Shown: in pieces, positions 34,212 through 43,464 of the stretch
How the letters are laid out: each line of letters begins with the position of its first letter
Numbering within the stretch: position 1 is the stretch's first letter
Source of the DNA: Verrucomicrobiota bacterium
GTDB taxonomy: Bacteria > Verrucomicrobiota > Verrucomicrobiia > Opitutales > Opitutaceae
Reading direction: 5' to 3'
Assembly (NCBI GenBank): GCA_023416735.1
Contig: JAEZGX010000014.1
Span: 62,001 to 126,000, forward strand
DNA length: 64,000 bases
Program-made: the position numbers and the translations under genes
The notes under the pieces: model-generated
Seen by the model: the letters and a program-made list of their open reading frames with translations, nothing else
The model's database searches: none
Told to the model about the DNA's origin: nothing

Positions 34212-34652
34212 CTAACGCTCCCGGCCCGCAGGCTCCTCCGCCCCCAACACCACCCGCACAAACCCCGCCTCTCGTGCCGCACTGACAATCTCCGCCAACT
34301 CCGACACCGGCACATCCGCACTCGCGCGCACCAGCAGCGACGGCTCCCGCAACTTCGCTGCTTCCGTTCGCAACCACTCCGCCAACTGCGCGTGATTCAA
34401 CAAACCATTCGCCGCAAAAATCTGCCCCGCCGGCCGCACACTGATCACTCGCTCCGTCGTCGTCGCGCCACCTTGCGCTCCCGCGATCCGCGGTATTTCG
34501 AAATCCAGTCCCAGCCCGGGCGCCAAAACGAATCGCGACCCGAACAGCGAAAAAAACAGCACAAGCAACCCCGCATTCACGAAGAACCAATAGTCGAAAC
34601 TCCGCGGCTCCGGTCGGAGCCGGCTCGCCAAATCCAATGGCCTTGTGATCAC
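34212..34652 (-). CDS. ExbD/TolR-family biopolymer transport protein
   Basis: ExbD/TolR proteins couple ion flow through the ExbB channel to TonB. The 146-residue protein has one N-terminal membrane helix (RSFDYWFFVNAGLLVLFFSL near 16-35) with an Asp just before the helix, and a periplasmic domain. The GTG start overlaps the exbB stop (GTGA), indicating translational coupling. No ATG start fits the family length. Confidence 0.82.
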   Translation of the reverse strand: MITRPLDLASRLRPEPRSFDYWFFVNAGLLVLFFSLFGSRFVLAPGLGLDFEIPRIAGAQGGATTTERVISVRPAGQIFAANGLLNHAQLAEWLRTEAAKLREPSLLVRASADVPVSELAEIVSAAREAGFVRVVLGAEEPAGRER

Positions 34653-35302
34653 GCCTTCTTCTCCTCCTCCACCGACGACAGCTCCTGCCTGTATTCGGTT
34701 AATAGATACTTCATGATCTCGTTGCCCGCCCATTCCACGTCGCGCACGATCGCCCGCACGCGCCCCGCCAGAAAGTGATACGCCAGGTGCGCCGGGATCG
34801 CCAGCATCAGGCTCCCGCCCGTGGCCAACAACGCCTGCCACATCCCGTTCGCGAGCACGCTCGCCGTCGCATAATCACGCTCAAACGCCAGAAACGTCGT
34901 CGTCATCCCGAGCACCGTTCCCAACAAACCCACCAGCGGCGCTACCTGCGCAATCGCCGCGATCGCCCCTAATCTCCGCTCCAGCGCCGGCAGTTCGATG
35001 ACCGCCGCCTCCTGCACGTGGAACCGCATCCGGTCCGCGTCGTCGTCCGCATGCAACAACGCCGCCTTCACCACCGCCGCCACCGGCCCCGGCGTTTCCT
35101 CACACACCGTCAACGCCTCCACGATGCGCCGCTTCCCGAGAATGTTTTTGATGCCATTGACGAAGGCCGTCGAACGGATCTGCCCGCGATGAAGATACAG
35201 GGTTCGCTCCACGAACAACACCACGCCGATCAAGCCCATCACCAACAACACCCACATCATGGGACCGCCGCGGGCAAAAAGTGTCAGATCGAGTTCGCGC
35301 AT
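34649..35302 (-). CDS. ExbB/TolQ/MotA-family proton channel protein
   Basis: ExbB forms the pentameric proton channel of TonB-type motors. The 217-residue protein has an N-terminal helix (MMWVLLVMGLIGVVLFVERT) and a cytoplasmic domain. Two C-terminal helices follow, with the conserved IAQVAPLVGLLGTVLGMTTT near 125-144 and GGSLMLAIPAHLAYHFLAGR near 170-189. The operon order is TPR protein, exbB, exbD, tonB-like. Confidence 0.92.
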   Translation of the reverse strand: MRELDLTLFARGGPMMWVLLVMGLIGVVLFVERTLYLHRGQIRSTAFVNGIKNILGKRRIVEALTVCEETPGPVAAVVKAALLHADDDADRMRFHVQEAAVIELPALERRLGAIAAIAQVAPLVGLLGTVLGMTTTFLAFERDYATASVLANGMWQALLATGGSLMLAIPAHLAYHFLAGRVRAIVRDVEWAGNEIMKYLLTEYRQELSSVEEEKKA

Positions 35303-35355
35303 CGCGCAGTCGTTAGAGCCCGTTCAACCGTGAGCGTAAATGCCAAACGCGTCAC

Positions 35356-37971
35356 TCATGGCGCACTTCCCGCCGCTCCAAATCGCGCCAGCCGCGCCTT
35401 CGCCAGCGCCTCGCCGTAGCCGAGCTTCGTCTCCAACACCAGCGACCACGCCTCTTTCGCCTGGTCCAACTTTTCCTGCTGCTCGTAGAGCGTTCCGAGT
35501 TCCAGCAGCGTCCGCGTCATCCAGTAACGTCCTTTGTCGCTCAACTGGCGCGCCTGCTCCGGCGTGAGCAGAAACTCGTTCACCACATCCCGCCACCACA
35601 CTTCCTCCGCCTTCGCCGACCGACCGCGTCGCGCGTGCAAAAACCCGAGGTTGAACCCCGCCTCAACCCGCGCGTCCACCGGCGCGTCGATTCGATCGCG
35701 CACATGCTCGAAGAGCAGCAATGCACTTTCCACATGACTCGGCTCGTTCGCCGATTGCGCATTGTGCGTCTCGGCCAGCGCCAGCTGCGCCAGCGCCACG
35801 TCCCGCCGCTGCGGAAACCGATTCACCACCTCCTCATACACACGCTGCGCCGCCGGAAAATCATTCAACTTCCTCAACAAATCCCCCTGCTTCATCCGCG
35901 CCGCAAACACCAGCTCGCTGCGCGGATACTTCCCGACCAGATCCTCGATCAACCGGTTCGCCTCCTTCAAATTCGCCTCCTGCCCGCGTCGCTCCGCCTG
36001 ACGCGCCGCCTGCAACAACGCAAAGGGCGCATACGTGCTGTTCGGAAAATCCTCCGCCAATTTCGTGAGCAGCTGCTGCGCCTCCGCCGCCTTGTCCTGC
36101 ACCGCGTAATGATCCGCCTCCAGGAAATACGAGGAGATCGCCGCGTCCGACGACGGAAACTCCTCGCGCAAGGTCTTCAGAATCTGCAACGCCGCCTCAT
36201 CCCGCTCCAACGCGAAATTCGCCTCCGCCCGCAGCAGCGCCGCCGAGCTCGCGATCTCGCTCCGCAACGTCGCCGACACGCCTTCGAGCACCGGCCCAAA
36301 CCCTTCCACCAATTCCAACGTCTGCTCCGGCCGTCCCGCCGCCGACGCTAGCCTTGCCTGCAGCCACGCCATCCGCGCTCGCAACTCCGGCGCCAGGCCG
36401 CGCCCAGCTTCGATCCCTTCCGCCACCAGCCGGCTCACGCGTTCATACGCCTCGACCGTTCGGCCCCTCACCTGCAGCGCCCGCGCGAGATTCCATTCCG
36501 CCTGCCAGCGGTTCTCCAGATCGAGCGTCGGACTCTTCGCCAACTCGTCCAACATCGCGGCCGCCACCTCCGGCGTGCCCGCCTCGATCTCCGCCAACAT
36601 CTGCTGAAACAACAAATCTCCCGTATCCACGCCAGGCGGACGCTCCGCGATCGCCGCCGCATACGCATCCGCCGCACTCCGATAATCGCGCGCACGAAAC
36701 CACGCCTCCGCAATCAGCAAGCCCAACGCTGCCCGTTCCGGCCCCGGCGGCAACTCCGCCCGCGCCCGCACCGCATTGTCCGCCGCAGTCCGATAACGTC
36801 GCTGTTCCCACGCCGCCTGCATCAACACCGCATACGCATGCGCCTTCAGCGGAGATCCCGGAAACCGCTGCAACAGCGCGCGCGCATCCTCCTCCGCCGC
36901 CGCATACCCGCCGCTCGCACCCGCGACACGCGCCGCCGCCAGCGTCACCTGCGCGCGATACAACAACAAATCCTCCAACAACGGATGCGGCGTCGCACCG
37001 TCGATCAACCGATCGAGCAGCCTCTTGAAATTCGACATCGACGGATTCTGCGTCGACGCCCGCGCCAACAACTGCAGCGCCACGCGCTGTTTGGTCCGGT
37101 CGCTGCCGCTTTCCAACAATCGCTCCAGCGCCGTCCGCCCCGCCCCTTGCTCGGCTCCGGCGATCAAGCCCAGCAACAGCCGCGTCTCATCGCCTTCCGC
37201 CCGCTCCTCCGCCGGCATCGTCTGTAGTTGCCGTTCCAATACCTGCGCCGCCTCGGCCTTCCGGCCCAGCTCGTCCAACATGGCCGCATATATCCGCGTC
37301 CACTGATAACCGCGGGCCCGCCCCGAGAACTCGTCCATGTTGCGACGCGCCGACGCGAGGCTCGCCTCCGTCACTTGTCCGCGCCGCAACCGCAACTGCT
37401 CCTGTTTCAACTGAAATTGGGCCCGGGCCGGCGCCGAGGGAGTCGCTTCCGCCGCCTGCCCAAACAACACCGCCGCCTTGTCCGGCTCGCCATCGCTGAT
37501 CGCGATCAATCCTTGCAGAAAAAAATGCCAGCCGCGCTCCGTCGGCGTCAGCTCGTTCGGCCTCGTCGCGTCGCGCTCGTTCTTCGCCGTCGTGAGAAAC
37601 CCTTGCTGCCACGCCGCCAGGCCTTTTCGCAAATGCCACGCCGCCGTGCGCTGCCCTTCAAACGCATGCAACACGCGCTCCGCATCCGCCCCGCGTCCTT
37701 GATCCAGCAACGCCGTGGCCAACCCCATCGTCGCCGCCTCCACCTCCGGTCCTCCACGCTCCAGCAACTGCCGGTAAATGGCCTCCGCCGCCGACGAAAA
37801 CCCGAGTTCCTGCGCGCGCTCCGCGGCCGCCAGCGAAACGGCGTCCTCCCCTCGCGTCACCAATTCCGCCCGCGGGCCCAATAGCGGCGCCGCCACATTC
37901 AATGGTGTCTGTGCACGACCCTCCGCCACAGCCCAACAAAGCAGCCAAGTCATCAGAAAGCGGAAGCGCAT
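35356..37971 (-). CDS. Secreted TPR-repeat protein of the ExbB/ExbD operon
   Basis: The 871-residue protein starts at ATG 37971 with a signal peptide (MRFRFLMTWLLCWAVAEGRA) and is otherwise almost wholly helical, with many tetratricopeptide-like repeats. Examples are AAEAIYRQLLERGG, DYRSAADAYAAAIAERP, DFPAAQRVYEEVVNRFPQRR and KLDQAKEAWSLVLETK. Similar periplasmic TPR proteins accompany ExbB/ExbD/TonB in Bacteroidota, Planctomycetota and Verrucomicrobiota and are thought to scaffold polymer uptake, but the substrate is unknown. The frame stays open upstream to 38682, but that part is antisense to lemA and is not coding. Confidence 0.85.
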   Translation of the reverse strand: MRFRFLMTWLLCWAVAEGRAQTPLNVAAPLLGPRAELVTRGEDAVSLAAAERAQELGFSSAAEAIYRQLLERGGPEVEAATMGLATALLDQGRGADAERVLHAFEGQRTAAWHLRKGLAAWQQGFLTTAKNERDATRPNELTPTERGWHFFLQGLIAISDGEPDKAAVLFGQAAEATPSAPARAQFQLKQEQLRLRRGQVTEASLASARRNMDEFSGRARGYQWTRIYAAMLDELGRKAEAAQVLERQLQTMPAEERAEGDETRLLLGLIAGAEQGAGRTALERLLESGSDRTKQRVALQLLARASTQNPSMSNFKRLLDRLIDGATPHPLLEDLLLYRAQVTLAAARVAGASGGYAAAEEDARALLQRFPGSPLKAHAYAVLMQAAWEQRRYRTAADNAVRARAELPPGPERAALGLLIAEAWFRARDYRSAADAYAAAIAERPPGVDTGDLLFQQMLAEIEAGTPEVAAAMLDELAKSPTLDLENRWQAEWNLARALQVRGRTVEAYERVSRLVAEGIEAGRGLAPELRARMAWLQARLASAAGRPEQTLELVEGFGPVLEGVSATLRSEIASSAALLRAEANFALERDEAALQILKTLREEFPSSDAAISSYFLEADHYAVQDKAAEAQQLLTKLAEDFPNSTYAPFALLQAARQAERRGQEANLKEANRLIEDLVGKYPRSELVFAARMKQGDLLRKLNDFPAAQRVYEEVVNRFPQRRDVALAQLALAETHNAQSANEPSHVESALLLFEHVRDRIDAPVDARVEAGFNLGFLHARRGRSAKAEEVWWRDVVNEFLLTPEQARQLSDKGRYWMTRTLLELGTLYEQQEKLDQAKEAWSLVLETKLGYGEALAKARLARFGAAGSAP

Positions 37972-38091
37972 CACAGCCCGCCGACCTTGCTGCCCTCCCC
38001 GGAAACAATCAACCGCGTTGTAAATCGCTGAAACTCGCACCACGCTCTGCGACATCACACGGTTTGACTCGTTTCCAAATCCTTCCCCATC

Positions 38092-38691
38092 ATGAGCGCA
38101 CTCGTTGTTCTCGGCATCCTCGCCGCCCTCCTCCTCGTGCTCGGCCTCTGGGCCGTCGGCATCTACAACTCCCTCGTCGCCCTCCGCAATCGCTTCAAAA
38201 ACGCGTTCGCCCAAATCGACGTCCAACTGAAGCGCCGCTACGATCTCATCCCCAATCTCGTCGAGATCGCGAAAGGCTACCTCAAGCACGAGCGCGAAAC
38301 CCTCGAAGCCGTCATCAAGGCCCGCAATATCGCCGCCGCCGCGGCCCAGTCCGCCGCTGCCAATCCCGCCGACGCGAATGCAGTCCGCAGTCTCGCCTCT
38401 GCCGAAACCGGCCTGGCCGGCGCCCTCTCCCGCCTCATGGTCGTGTCCGAGGCCTACCCCGACTTGAAGGCCAACCAGAACATGGCCCAACTCACCGAGG
38501 AACTCACCTCGACCGAGAACAAAATCTCTTTCGCCCGGCAGGCCTACAACGACAGCGTCATGACCTACAACACCGCCCGCGAAACGTTCCCCAACGTCAT
38601 CTTCGCCGGCATGTTCGGCTTCCATCCCGCCGAACTCTTCAAGATCGACGATCCCACCGAGCGCAACGCTCCGAAGGTTCAATTTACGTGA
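38092..38691 (+). CDS. LemA family protein
   Basis: LemA proteins are membrane-anchored coiled-coil proteins of unclear role, often paired with membrane M48 proteases. The 199-residue protein has an N-terminal helix (LGILAALLLVLGLWAVGIYN) and the family core FKNAFAQIDVQLKRRYDLIP, NLVEIAKGYLKHERETLEAV, and SEAYPDLKANQNMAQLTEEL, ending near FNPAELF-like GFHPAELFKIDDP. The M48 protease gene follows 90 bp downstream. Confidence 0.95.
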   Translation: MSALVVLGILAALLLVLGLWAVGIYNSLVALRNRFKNAFAQIDVQLKRRYDLIPNLVEIAKGYLKHERETLEAVIKARNIAAAAAQSAAANPADANAVRSLASAETGLAGALSRLMVVSEAYPDLKANQNMAQLTEELTSTENKISFARQAYNDSVMTYNTARETFPNVIFAGMFGFHPAELFKIDDPTERNAPKVQFT

Positions 38692-38714
38692 ATTGGCTCT
38701 AGGCGATGAGCAGT

Positions 38715-38776
38715 AAGCGATAAGCTCAATCCAGACACTCCGGAGCTTACCGCCTCTAGCTTATAGCTTATCGCTT
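38715..38776. repeat. Inverted repeat between lemA and M48 gene
   Basis: AAGCGATAAGCT (38715-38726) and AGCTTATCGCTT (38765-38776) are perfect 12-bp inverted repeats. Extra partial copies of the word AGCTTA lie between them. It is an AT-rich word repeat in a GC-rich setting and could form a long hairpin in the bicistronic mRNA. Confidence 0.7.
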
Positions 38777-38781
38777 CTCTC

Positions 38782-40767
38782 ATGGACTTCTTCGAAGCCC
38801 AAGCCCGCGCGAAAAAACGCACGACGCGCCTCGTCGTGCTCTTCGTCCTCGCCGTCCTCGGCACCATCGCCGCCGCCTATTTCGCCGCCCTCGTCGGCCT
38901 CCGCTTTTTCGACGCTCAACAAGCCGCCGCGTATTCAGATTATGGCTACGCTCCTTCCGACGCTGGGTTCTCCGCTCTAGGCTCCGGCCTTCTCTGGCAC
39001 CCCCAACTCCTCCTCGGCGTCTCCGCTGCAACCCTCGCCGTCGTCGGCTTGGCCTCCCTCGCGAAATGGACCCAGTTCTCCGCGGGTGGCTCCGCAGTCG
39101 CCGAGAGCGTCAAAGCCCGCCGCGTCTCCCCGCAAACCACCGACCTCGCCGAACGTCGCTTGCTCAACGTCGTCGAGGAAATGGCCATCGCCTCCGGCAC
39201 TCCCGTCCCCGCCGTTTACATCCTCGACGACGAACCCGCCATCAACGCCTTCGCCGCCGGAATTACCACTTCCGACGCCGTCGTCGCCGTCACCCGCGGC
39301 ACGCTCGACAAACTCACCCGCGACGAACTCCAAGGCGTCGTCGCTCACGAGTTCAGCCACATCCTCAACGGCGACATGCGGCTTAACCTCCGCCTCACCG
39401 CCCTCCTTTTCGGCATCCTCGTCCTCGGACTCGCCGGTCGCAGCATCCTGTGGTCCCTCCGCTACACGCGCGTCCCCCGCAGCTCCGGCCGCAACAAAAA
39501 CTCCGGCGGCATCCTCGCCTTCATCGTCTTCGCCGGTCTCGCCCTCCTCCTCATCGGCTACATCGGCTATTTCTTCGGCCGCATCATCCAGGCCGCCGTG
39601 TCTCGACAACGTGAATACCTCGCCGACGCCTCCGCCGTCCAATTCACGCGCAACCCCCAAGGCATCGCCGGCGCCCTGAAAAAAATCGGCGGCTACGCCC
39701 TCGGCTCCCGTCTCCAAACCAGCAAAGCCGCCGCCATCGGCCACTTCTTCTTCGCCCAAAGTTTTCGCTCCGGTCTGACCGGCCTCTGGTCCACCCACCC
39801 GCCTCTCACGGAACGCATCCGCGCCATCGATCCTCACTTCGACGGCAAGATGTTCGCCCCTCCTGAAAAGGTCGACGTCGCCTCCAAATCCTTCGTCTCC
39901 GCCGGCCTTCACCCTCCGAAACTCCCACCCAAAACCCCAAACTCAAAACTCGAAACCTTCTCCGCCCCTGCCGCCATCGCCGCCATCGGCACCCTCACCG
40001 CCGCCCAAGTCACCTCTGCCGAAAACCTCCTCGCGGCCATCCCGGCGACCCTCCGCGACACCGCCCACTCGGAGACGGGCGCTCCCGTCCTCCTCTACGG
40101 CTTGCTTCTTTCCGACGACGCCACCCTCCGCGAACGCCAGCGCGCCCTCGTCGCCCAACACGCCGGACCCAGCACACTCGCCCATCTCGACCGACTCGGC
40201 CCCGACCTCCGCGACGTTCGCCCCGAACACAAACTCCCTCTCGTCCAACTCACCCTCCCCGCCCTGCGCTCGCTCCCGCGCACCGCGCTCGATCCGTTTC
40301 TCACCACGCTCGACGAACTTGTCCACGCCGACGCCCACGTATCACCTTTCGAATACGCCGTTCAAAAACTCCTCACCCGCACGCTCGCGCTCGGCCGCTC
40401 GCCCAAATCCGCCGCCGTCCAATACCACTCTTTCAACGCCCTCGTCCGCGAAATCGCGACCGTCCTCTCCACCCTCGCCCACGTCGCCACCGCCACCGAA
40501 GACGAAGCCCGCGCCGCCTTCGCCACCGGCGCCGCCCAACTCAAACTCATCGAGCCCCAACTCGCCCTCGCCGCCTCGTCCTCCGACCTCACCACGTTCG
40601 ACGGCGCCCTCGACAAACTCTCCGCCGCGAGCCTTCCCATCAAACACCGCACGCTCCTCGCCGCGGCCCACGTCGTCAGTGCCAACGGCTCCGTCTCGAT
40701 CGCCGAAGCCGAACTCCTCCGGGCCACCGCCGCCGCCCTCGACCTCCCCATGCCCCCTCTCAACTAA
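38782..40767 (+). CDS. Membrane M48 (HtpX-like) metalloprotease with C-terminal TerB-like region
   Basis: M48 proteases degrade misfolded membrane proteins. The 661-residue protein has membrane helices near 15-40 and 75-95. The zinc motif HEFSH lies at about 189-193 with its third ligand in REYLADASA near 279, and a helix pair lies between them. STHPPLTERIRAIDPHF ends the peptidase domain at about 355. The C-terminal ~250 residues are helical and finish with a TerB-like segment (NGSVSIAEAELLRATAAALD). A Pro/Lys/Asn-rich linker near 383-392 is encoded by a simple-word repeat. It probably works with LemA. Confidence 0.92.
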   Translation: MDFFEAQARAKKRTTRLVVLFVLAVLGTIAAAYFAALVGLRFFDAQQAAAYSDYGYAPSDAGFSALGSGLLWHPQLLLGVSAATLAVVGLASLAKWTQFSAGGSAVAESVKARRVSPQTTDLAERRLLNVVEEMAIASGTPVPAVYILDDEPAINAFAAGITTSDAVVAVTRGTLDKLTRDELQGVVAHEFSHILNGDMRLNLRLTALLFGILVLGLAGRSILWSLRYTRVPRSSGRNKNSGGILAFIVFAGLALLLIGYIGYFFGRIIQAAVSRQREYLADASAVQFTRNPQGIAGALKKIGGYALGSRLQTSKAAAIGHFFFAQSFRSGLTGLWSTHPPLTERIRAIDPHFDGKMFAPPEKVDVASKSFVSAGLHPPKLPPKTPNSKLETFSAPAAIAAIGTLTAAQVTSAENLLAAIPATLRDTAHSETGAPVLLYGLLLSDDATLRERQRALVAQHAGPSTLAHLDRLGPDLRDVRPEHKLPLVQLTLPALRSLPRTALDPFLTTLDELVHADAHVSPFEYAVQKLLTRTLALGRSPKSAAVQYHSFNALVREIATVLSTLAHVATATEDEARAAFATGAAQLKLIEPQLALAASSSDLTTFDGALDKLSAASLPIKHRTLLAAAHVVSANGSVSIAEAELLRATAAALDLPMPPLN

Positions 40768-40805
40768 CCTCGTTCTCGTTCTTCGTTCTCTTTCTCGTTC
40801 TCCCC

Positions 40806-42338
40806 TCACCAGCCCGCGTGCCAAATCACCCATCGCCCCGCCTTGCGCACGCGATCGAAACTGATCCGCCACGTCCAAGCCAGCCGCCCCACCTCCACCT
40901 CGCCGCGAAGTCCTTCGCCTCCCGCAACCGTCAAGACTTCGCCCCGCGCCTTCCGCCCCAGTAAGACCTTCAGATCCGAAGGCACATAAGGCACCAGATA
41001 CTGCGACGGCTCGACCAATTCGTGCCCGTCCAATCTCAATGCCTTCACGCGGTCCACCGGCTCTTCGCGCGCCCACACCAACACCGGCCGCTCGGCCGGC
41101 AATCTCCAACCACCGTGCGGCTCTTCGCGCACAATCTCCGTCCGTGGCTCGAGCCGAACCCCCGCTCCGATCACCGCCGCCACCACTCCCGCGACCGCCC
41201 ATTTCCCCACGCTCCTCGTGCCACCGCGCACCCACACCTCCTTCGCCGCCACAGCGATCAGCAGAAACATCAGCGGAAACCACCAGGCCAGATAGTGAAT
41301 CAGCGTGAACCGATAAATCCCCGCCGGCGTGAGGTCGTTGTAATTCAAATACACGAACGCATTCACCCCCACCGCACCCACCGCCGCCAGCCCCGCGCCA
41401 CCATCCTTCCGCACCCACCACACCGCCGCCGGCACCGCGAACCATAACCACGGATATCGCCACAACAACCCCGGCTCCACTTCCCCAAACAACGGCATCC
41501 CTTCCAGCAGCAGCCAAAACGCCTTGAAACTCACCGGATACCCGAAAAATCCCACCGTCTCCATCGACGCGGCCTCATACGGCGTCCGCCACGTTCCGAA
41601 TATCCGTAAATTCAATACGCCCACCAACACCCACGCCGTCATCACCACTGCCGTCGCTCCACTGCCGCAAATCACGCGCTCCCGCCAGGTCGGCACCCGC
41701 CCCAGCGCCCACACCAGCAACGGCCCAAACGCCACCACATCCACCGGGCGCACCAAATAAGTCCCCGCCGCCAGCCCCGCCAAAATCCAAACCCGTTTCA
41801 CCTGGTAGCCCCCGGCGTCCGCCAGCGGCTCCTCCTTCACCACCACCCACACCGCCGCCAACATCGTCAATTGCGTCGCCAGCGTATTCCACGGCACCAC
41901 CACCGAGTCGGCCAACAACCACCCGTGTGTCACGCCAAACAGCACCCCGACACCCAACACTTCCGCCGCACTCAACCACCGCCGCCCGATTCGCCACCAC
42001 ATCGCCGCCGCCCCCAACACCAGCGCCACGTTCGGCACGAGGAACGCGTGCGCCGACATCCATCCCACAAACGGCACCGCCAGCACCGAATAACCCAGCG
42101 GATAGAAATACGTCTCCGCATTCACCTCCCCGCCTGCGATCGCCTCAGCCTGACGCAAATACTTCAACTGGTCCGACCACGTCCACCACCCGTCGCGAGC
42201 CGAGCCGTTACCGGTTCCCGGATACAAATCGTGCAGTCGATACGCCGCCAGATACACGATCGCGACCAACGCCACCAGCGCCCACCCCGCTCCACGGCGC
42301 ACCAGCGCGCGATTCACCGCCTCCACAAGATTCCTCAT
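40806..42338 (-). CDS. Polytopic membrane protein, GT-C glycosyltransferase-like
   Basis: The 510-residue protein has about 10-11 membrane helices and a C-terminal soluble domain of ~110 residues. The first periplasmic loop holds WTWSDQLKYLRQAEAIAGGE followed by TYFYPLGYSVLAVPF, which resembles the acidic catalytic loop of GT-C lipid-linked-sugar transferases. It is a likely glycosyltransferase for cell-surface sugars, but donor and acceptor are unknown. The ATG at 42338 is used because the extra upstream codons are not family-like. No operon partner is evident beyond the small membrane gene upstream. Confidence 0.7.
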   Translation of the reverse strand: MRNLVEAVNRALVRRGAGWALVALVAIVYLAAYRLHDLYPGTGNGSARDGWWTWSDQLKYLRQAEAIAGGEVNAETYFYPLGYSVLAVPFVGWMSAHAFLVPNVALVLGAAAMWWRIGRRWLSAAEVLGVGVLFGVTHGWLLADSVVVPWNTLATQLTMLAAVWVVVKEEPLADAGGYQVKRVWILAGLAAGTYLVRPVDVVAFGPLLVWALGRVPTWRERVICGSGATAVVMTAWVLVGVLNLRIFGTWRTPYEAASMETVGFFGYPVSFKAFWLLLEGMPLFGEVEPGLLWRYPWLWFAVPAAVWWVRKDGGAGLAAVGAVGVNAFVYLNYNDLTPAGIYRFTLIHYLAWWFPLMFLLIAVAAKEVWVRGGTRSVGKWAVAGVVAAVIGAGVRLEPRTEIVREEPHGGWRLPAERPVLVWAREEPVDRVKALRLDGHELVEPSQYLVPYVPSDLKVLLGRKARGEVLTVAGGEGLRGEVEVGRLAWTWRISFDRVRKAGRWVIWHAGW

Positions 42339-42462
42339 CGAACAGCGCGTTCGCGCGAGACTCGTCCAACGACACCCATCCGCGCACCTCACCCCAATCG
42401 CCCGCCCTCGTCAAAGCGTTGTTCCTTCCTTCTTTCGTCATCCCGAACAGCCCCACCTCAAC

Positions 42463-42828
42463 TCACCGCCCCTGCACGCGCGCCCGGCCCTGCGGCTCGC
42501 CCGCTTTTCTCACTGGCTCCGGCTCCTTCGGCGAAAACTTCGCCATCAGCATGACCGCCGCGATCGCCGCCGCCATCACGCCGCGCGCCCACTTCCTACG
42601 CCGCACCTCATCCGGCAGCCACGTTTTCTCCTTCCGCGCCAGCACCGCGATCCCGACCGCCGGCAACACGAGCCACATCCACCACGGCAGGCCCATTTCC
42701 CTCAACACATGCCGAAACCAGCTCACCACCGACACCCCCAGAATTCCACCCGCAAACAACGCCGCAAACGTCACGCTATGCCCGCGCAACGCCCGCCAAA
42801 ACCACGGCACCAGCGAAAATCGATCCAC
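42463..42828 (-). CDS. Small hypothetical membrane protein
   Basis: The 121-residue product has three or four predicted membrane helices (for example SVTFAALFAGGILGVSVVSW near 18-37 and WMWLVLPAVGIAVLARK near 50-66) and a basic C-terminal tail. GTG start. No family recognised. The hydrophobic pattern is too regular for a chance frame. Confidence 0.6.
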   Translation of the reverse strand: MDRFSLVPWFWRALRGHSVTFAALFAGGILGVSVVSWFRHVLREMGLPWWMWLVLPAVGIAVLARKEKTWLPDEVRRRKWARGVMAAAIAAVMLMAKFSPKEPEPVRKAGEPQGRARVQGR

Positions 42829-42945
42829 GCCTCAACGTGTGCTTGCCCGCGCCACCCGTCAAAATCCCGCCTCGCCCGCGCCTCCCACTCCGCTCTGCCC
42901 CAACCCTCGGAGGCGCGGTGCCCTCACCGCGCAATCACGATCCGC

Positions 42946-43389
42946 TTACGGCCCCAAAAATTTCGGATCCTTCGCCCCATCCATATCCTCCGCCTCGAAC
43001 ACGGGATCCGTCGCCTCCACAAACCGCATCCCATGATCGAAACCCCACAACCAGCACGCGCCATCCCGCCGATCATGGATTAACATATAATCCGGCAATC
43101 GATCCCGCGACGGACTCGCGATCGAAAACTGCCCCTGCGTCACGTAGTCCAACACTTCCGGCAGCTGTGACACCGGCGGCTGCAAATCCAACGTCACCGT
43201 CCAGTTCCCACTGACCGCCATCGGCACATTCCCGCGAAAAAAATACCCGAAGAATCGCGCCGGCACGAAATGTCCCGTCGCCCGCAGCCGCTGCAAATGC
43301 TCATCCACCGCCGCGATAAACCGCACCCTCCAAGGAAAATCGTTCGGCAGAGTGAACCCGGAAAGCGGTATGAGCACATTGTCGATCAT
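42946..43389 (-). CDS. Hypothetical soluble protein
   Basis: The 147-residue protein shows no transmembrane segment or signal peptide. It contains an aromatic-rich middle (RFFGYFFRGNVPMAVSGNWT) and a polar C-terminus (GFDHGMRFVEATDPVFEAED). The composition is that of a real protein, but I recognise no domain. It is divergent from sufE with 75 bp between them; the start MIDNVLIPLSGF follows a possible promoter region. Confidence 0.6.
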   Translation of the reverse strand: MIDNVLIPLSGFTLPNDFPWRVRFIAAVDEHLQRLRATGHFVPARFFGYFFRGNVPMAVSGNWTVTLDLQPPVSQLPEVLDYVTQGQFSIASPSRDRLPDYMLIHDRRDGACWLWGFDHGMRFVEATDPVFEAEDMDGAKDPKFLGP

Positions 43390-43464
43390 GGCACGGCGCG
43401 TCTCTCCTATTAACGGCCAACTTCGATTGGATTTTAGCTCCGATTTCATCAGGCTGCGTTCGAC

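Noticed and set aside
34210..34590. N-terminal extension of the tonB-like frame
   Set aside because: It runs through exbD in another frame; Gly/Cys-rich composition is that of a shadow.
37972..38682. N-terminal extension of the TPR protein frame
   Set aside because: It is antisense to lemA, and a good signal peptide starts at 37971.
42208..42456. 82-residue minus-strand frame beside the GT-C-like gene
   Set aside because: Overlaps the start of the larger gene and shows no family or membrane pattern.
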